A model generated the notes under the pieces. That model did no database searches. It had not been told where the DNA came from and worked only from the letters and a program-made list of their open reading frames with translations. A program made the translations under genes and the position numbers. Shown in pieces: positions 63,327 to 64,000 of a stretch of DNA of 64,000 bases. Positions within the stretch are counted from its first letter, which is position 1. Every line of letters starts with the position of its first letter. The stretch is from Phycisphaeraceae bacterium (lineage in GTDB: Bacteria; Planctomycetota; Phycisphaerae; Phycisphaerales; Phycisphaeraceae), in assembly GCA_020851465.1 (NCBI GenBank), contig JADZCR010000003.1:310001-374000 (forward strand), written 5' to 3'.

Positions 63327-64000
63327 ATGGCAGAGACGCTTACGATTGATTTTTCGGTGCCGGTCCCGCTCTTTCCGTTGCCGCAATGCGTGCTGCTGCC
63401 GCACGCCACGATACCACTGCATATCTTTGAACCTCGCTATCGTCAGATGGTCAAAGATGCACTAGACTCGCGCGGCTTGATCGCGATGGCTTCTTTCGAC
63501 AATAAGGACTGGAAGTCCCTGTATGACGGCTCGCCCACTCTGCGCGAGCATATCTGTCTGGGATATATCATCCGTCACGAATCGCTGACGGGTGGTAAAT
63601 ACAACATCCTTCTCCAGGGAGTCTGCCGGGCGCGAATCACAAAGGAAATTGAGGCCGATACGCTCTATCGTCAGGCTTTGATCGAGCCAACGGAACGACG
63701 ACCACCGCTCCTGGAAATCGATCTGGTCGATCAGCGTGAGTCGCTTGAAGCATTGCTGGCCGACCCCCTGCTCAAAGAATTGACCAGTGTCAACGCGATT
63801 CACAACTGGTTGACTTCTGAAATTCCGACATCAGCTTTGATTGACTTGGCTACCATGACCATGTGTGAAAGCACCGAGCAACGCTACTCGCTGCTAGCGG
63901 AGCCGGACGTCCTCGCACGTGCCGAGTGGTTGGAAAAACTACTCAGACAGACACGACACACTTTGAAATTGGCACAGAACTTTCGCCCCAAGGATTGTCC
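63327..64000 (+). CDS. LON-domain protein (Lon substrate-binding-like), truncated by window end
   Basis: An open frame from the ATG at 63327 to the window end (224 codons, no stop). The start PVPLFPLPQCVLLPHATIPL followed by HIFEPRYRQMVKDALD is the typical LON/ASCE-type substrate-binding domain that also stands alone as YcaO-unrelated small Lon-N proteins. GYIIRHESLTGGKYNILLQG and CRARI complete it. Stand-alone LON-domain proteins lack the ATPase and protease parts; whether a protease domain follows cannot be seen here. At about 220 residues it is close to the length of the stand-alone type. Confidence 0.88.
   Translation, partial: MAETLTIDFSVPVPLFPLPQCVLLPHATIPLHIFEPRYRQMVKDALDSRGLIAMASFDNKDWKSLYDGSPTLREHICLGYIIRHESLTGGKYNILLQGVCRARITKEIEADTLYRQALIEPTERRPPLLEIDLVDQRESLEALLADPLLKELTSVNAIHNWLTSEIPTSALIDLATMTMCESTEQRYSLLAEPDVLARAEWLEKLLRQTRHTLKLAQNFRPKDC

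Overview
The window looks like chromosomal DNA of a motile planctomycete, most likely class Phycisphaerae. The reasons are moderately high GC, frequent GTG and TTG starts, many secreted proteins of planctomycete type (PQQ propeller, FG-GAP, DUF11 and DUF6785-like proteins), a NagB/PIG-L fusion and flagellar genes. I see no insertion sequence, integrase, phage gene or CRISPR array. Both tRNAs (Leu-GAG, Pro-GGG) lack an encoded CCA. The lineage call is an inference from gene content; no rRNA is present.

Layout. 0-4.1 kb: PQQ-propeller protein, inositol-monophosphatase-family enzyme, SpoU rRNA/tRNA methyltransferase. 4.2-8.1 kb: HrpA helicase. 8.2-11.6 kb: a three-gene MacAB/LolCDE-like export operon (adaptor, permease, ATPase). 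11.7-13.6 kb: YjhG/YagF-type dehydratase, followed by three tandem 58-bp repeats. 14.0-15.4 kb: DUF1275 membrane protein with an apparent STAS tail, and tRNA-Leu. 15.5-24.6 kb (minus strand): DEAD-box helicase, MFS transporter coupled to an esterase, PocR-GAF-SpoIIE phosphatase overlapping a secreted TPR protein gene, GreA. 24.7-29.1 kb: membrane protein plus FtsQ-like protein, PTPS/QueD-like enzyme without the usual cysteine, HscA-like Hsp70.

29.1-34.5 kb: three genes joined by ATGA overlaps (FG-GAP protein, trypsin-like protease, unknown secreted protein), which look like a secreted functional unit. 34.8-38.0 kb: an unknown secreted protein, then a DUF11 lipoprotein with strong codon bias, a structured leader and a strong terminator. 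38.1-42.6 kb: DUF6785-like membrane protein, tRNA-Pro, and a divergent lipid pair: acyl desaturase and a mycobacterial-type cyclopropane synthase. 42.6-46.5 kb: two sugar/uronate-type enzymes. 46.6-50.7 kb: UvrD/PcrA helicase, TrpF, TrpS. 50.8-55.4 kb: FliS, an enlarged FliD with four tandem repeats, and a divergent LuxR-type regulator.

55.5-64 kb: family-4 uracil-DNA glycosylase, LysM protein, HldD-like epimerase, NagB/PIG-L fusion, sugar isomerase-like TIM barrel, an RNA gene that I read as 6S RNA with its own promoter and terminator, serine acetyltransferase, and a LON-domain protein cut by the window end. The most notable items are the lipid pair, the secreted three-gene operon, the structured leader of the lipoprotein gene, the candidate 6S RNA and the repeat-expanded flagellar cap.
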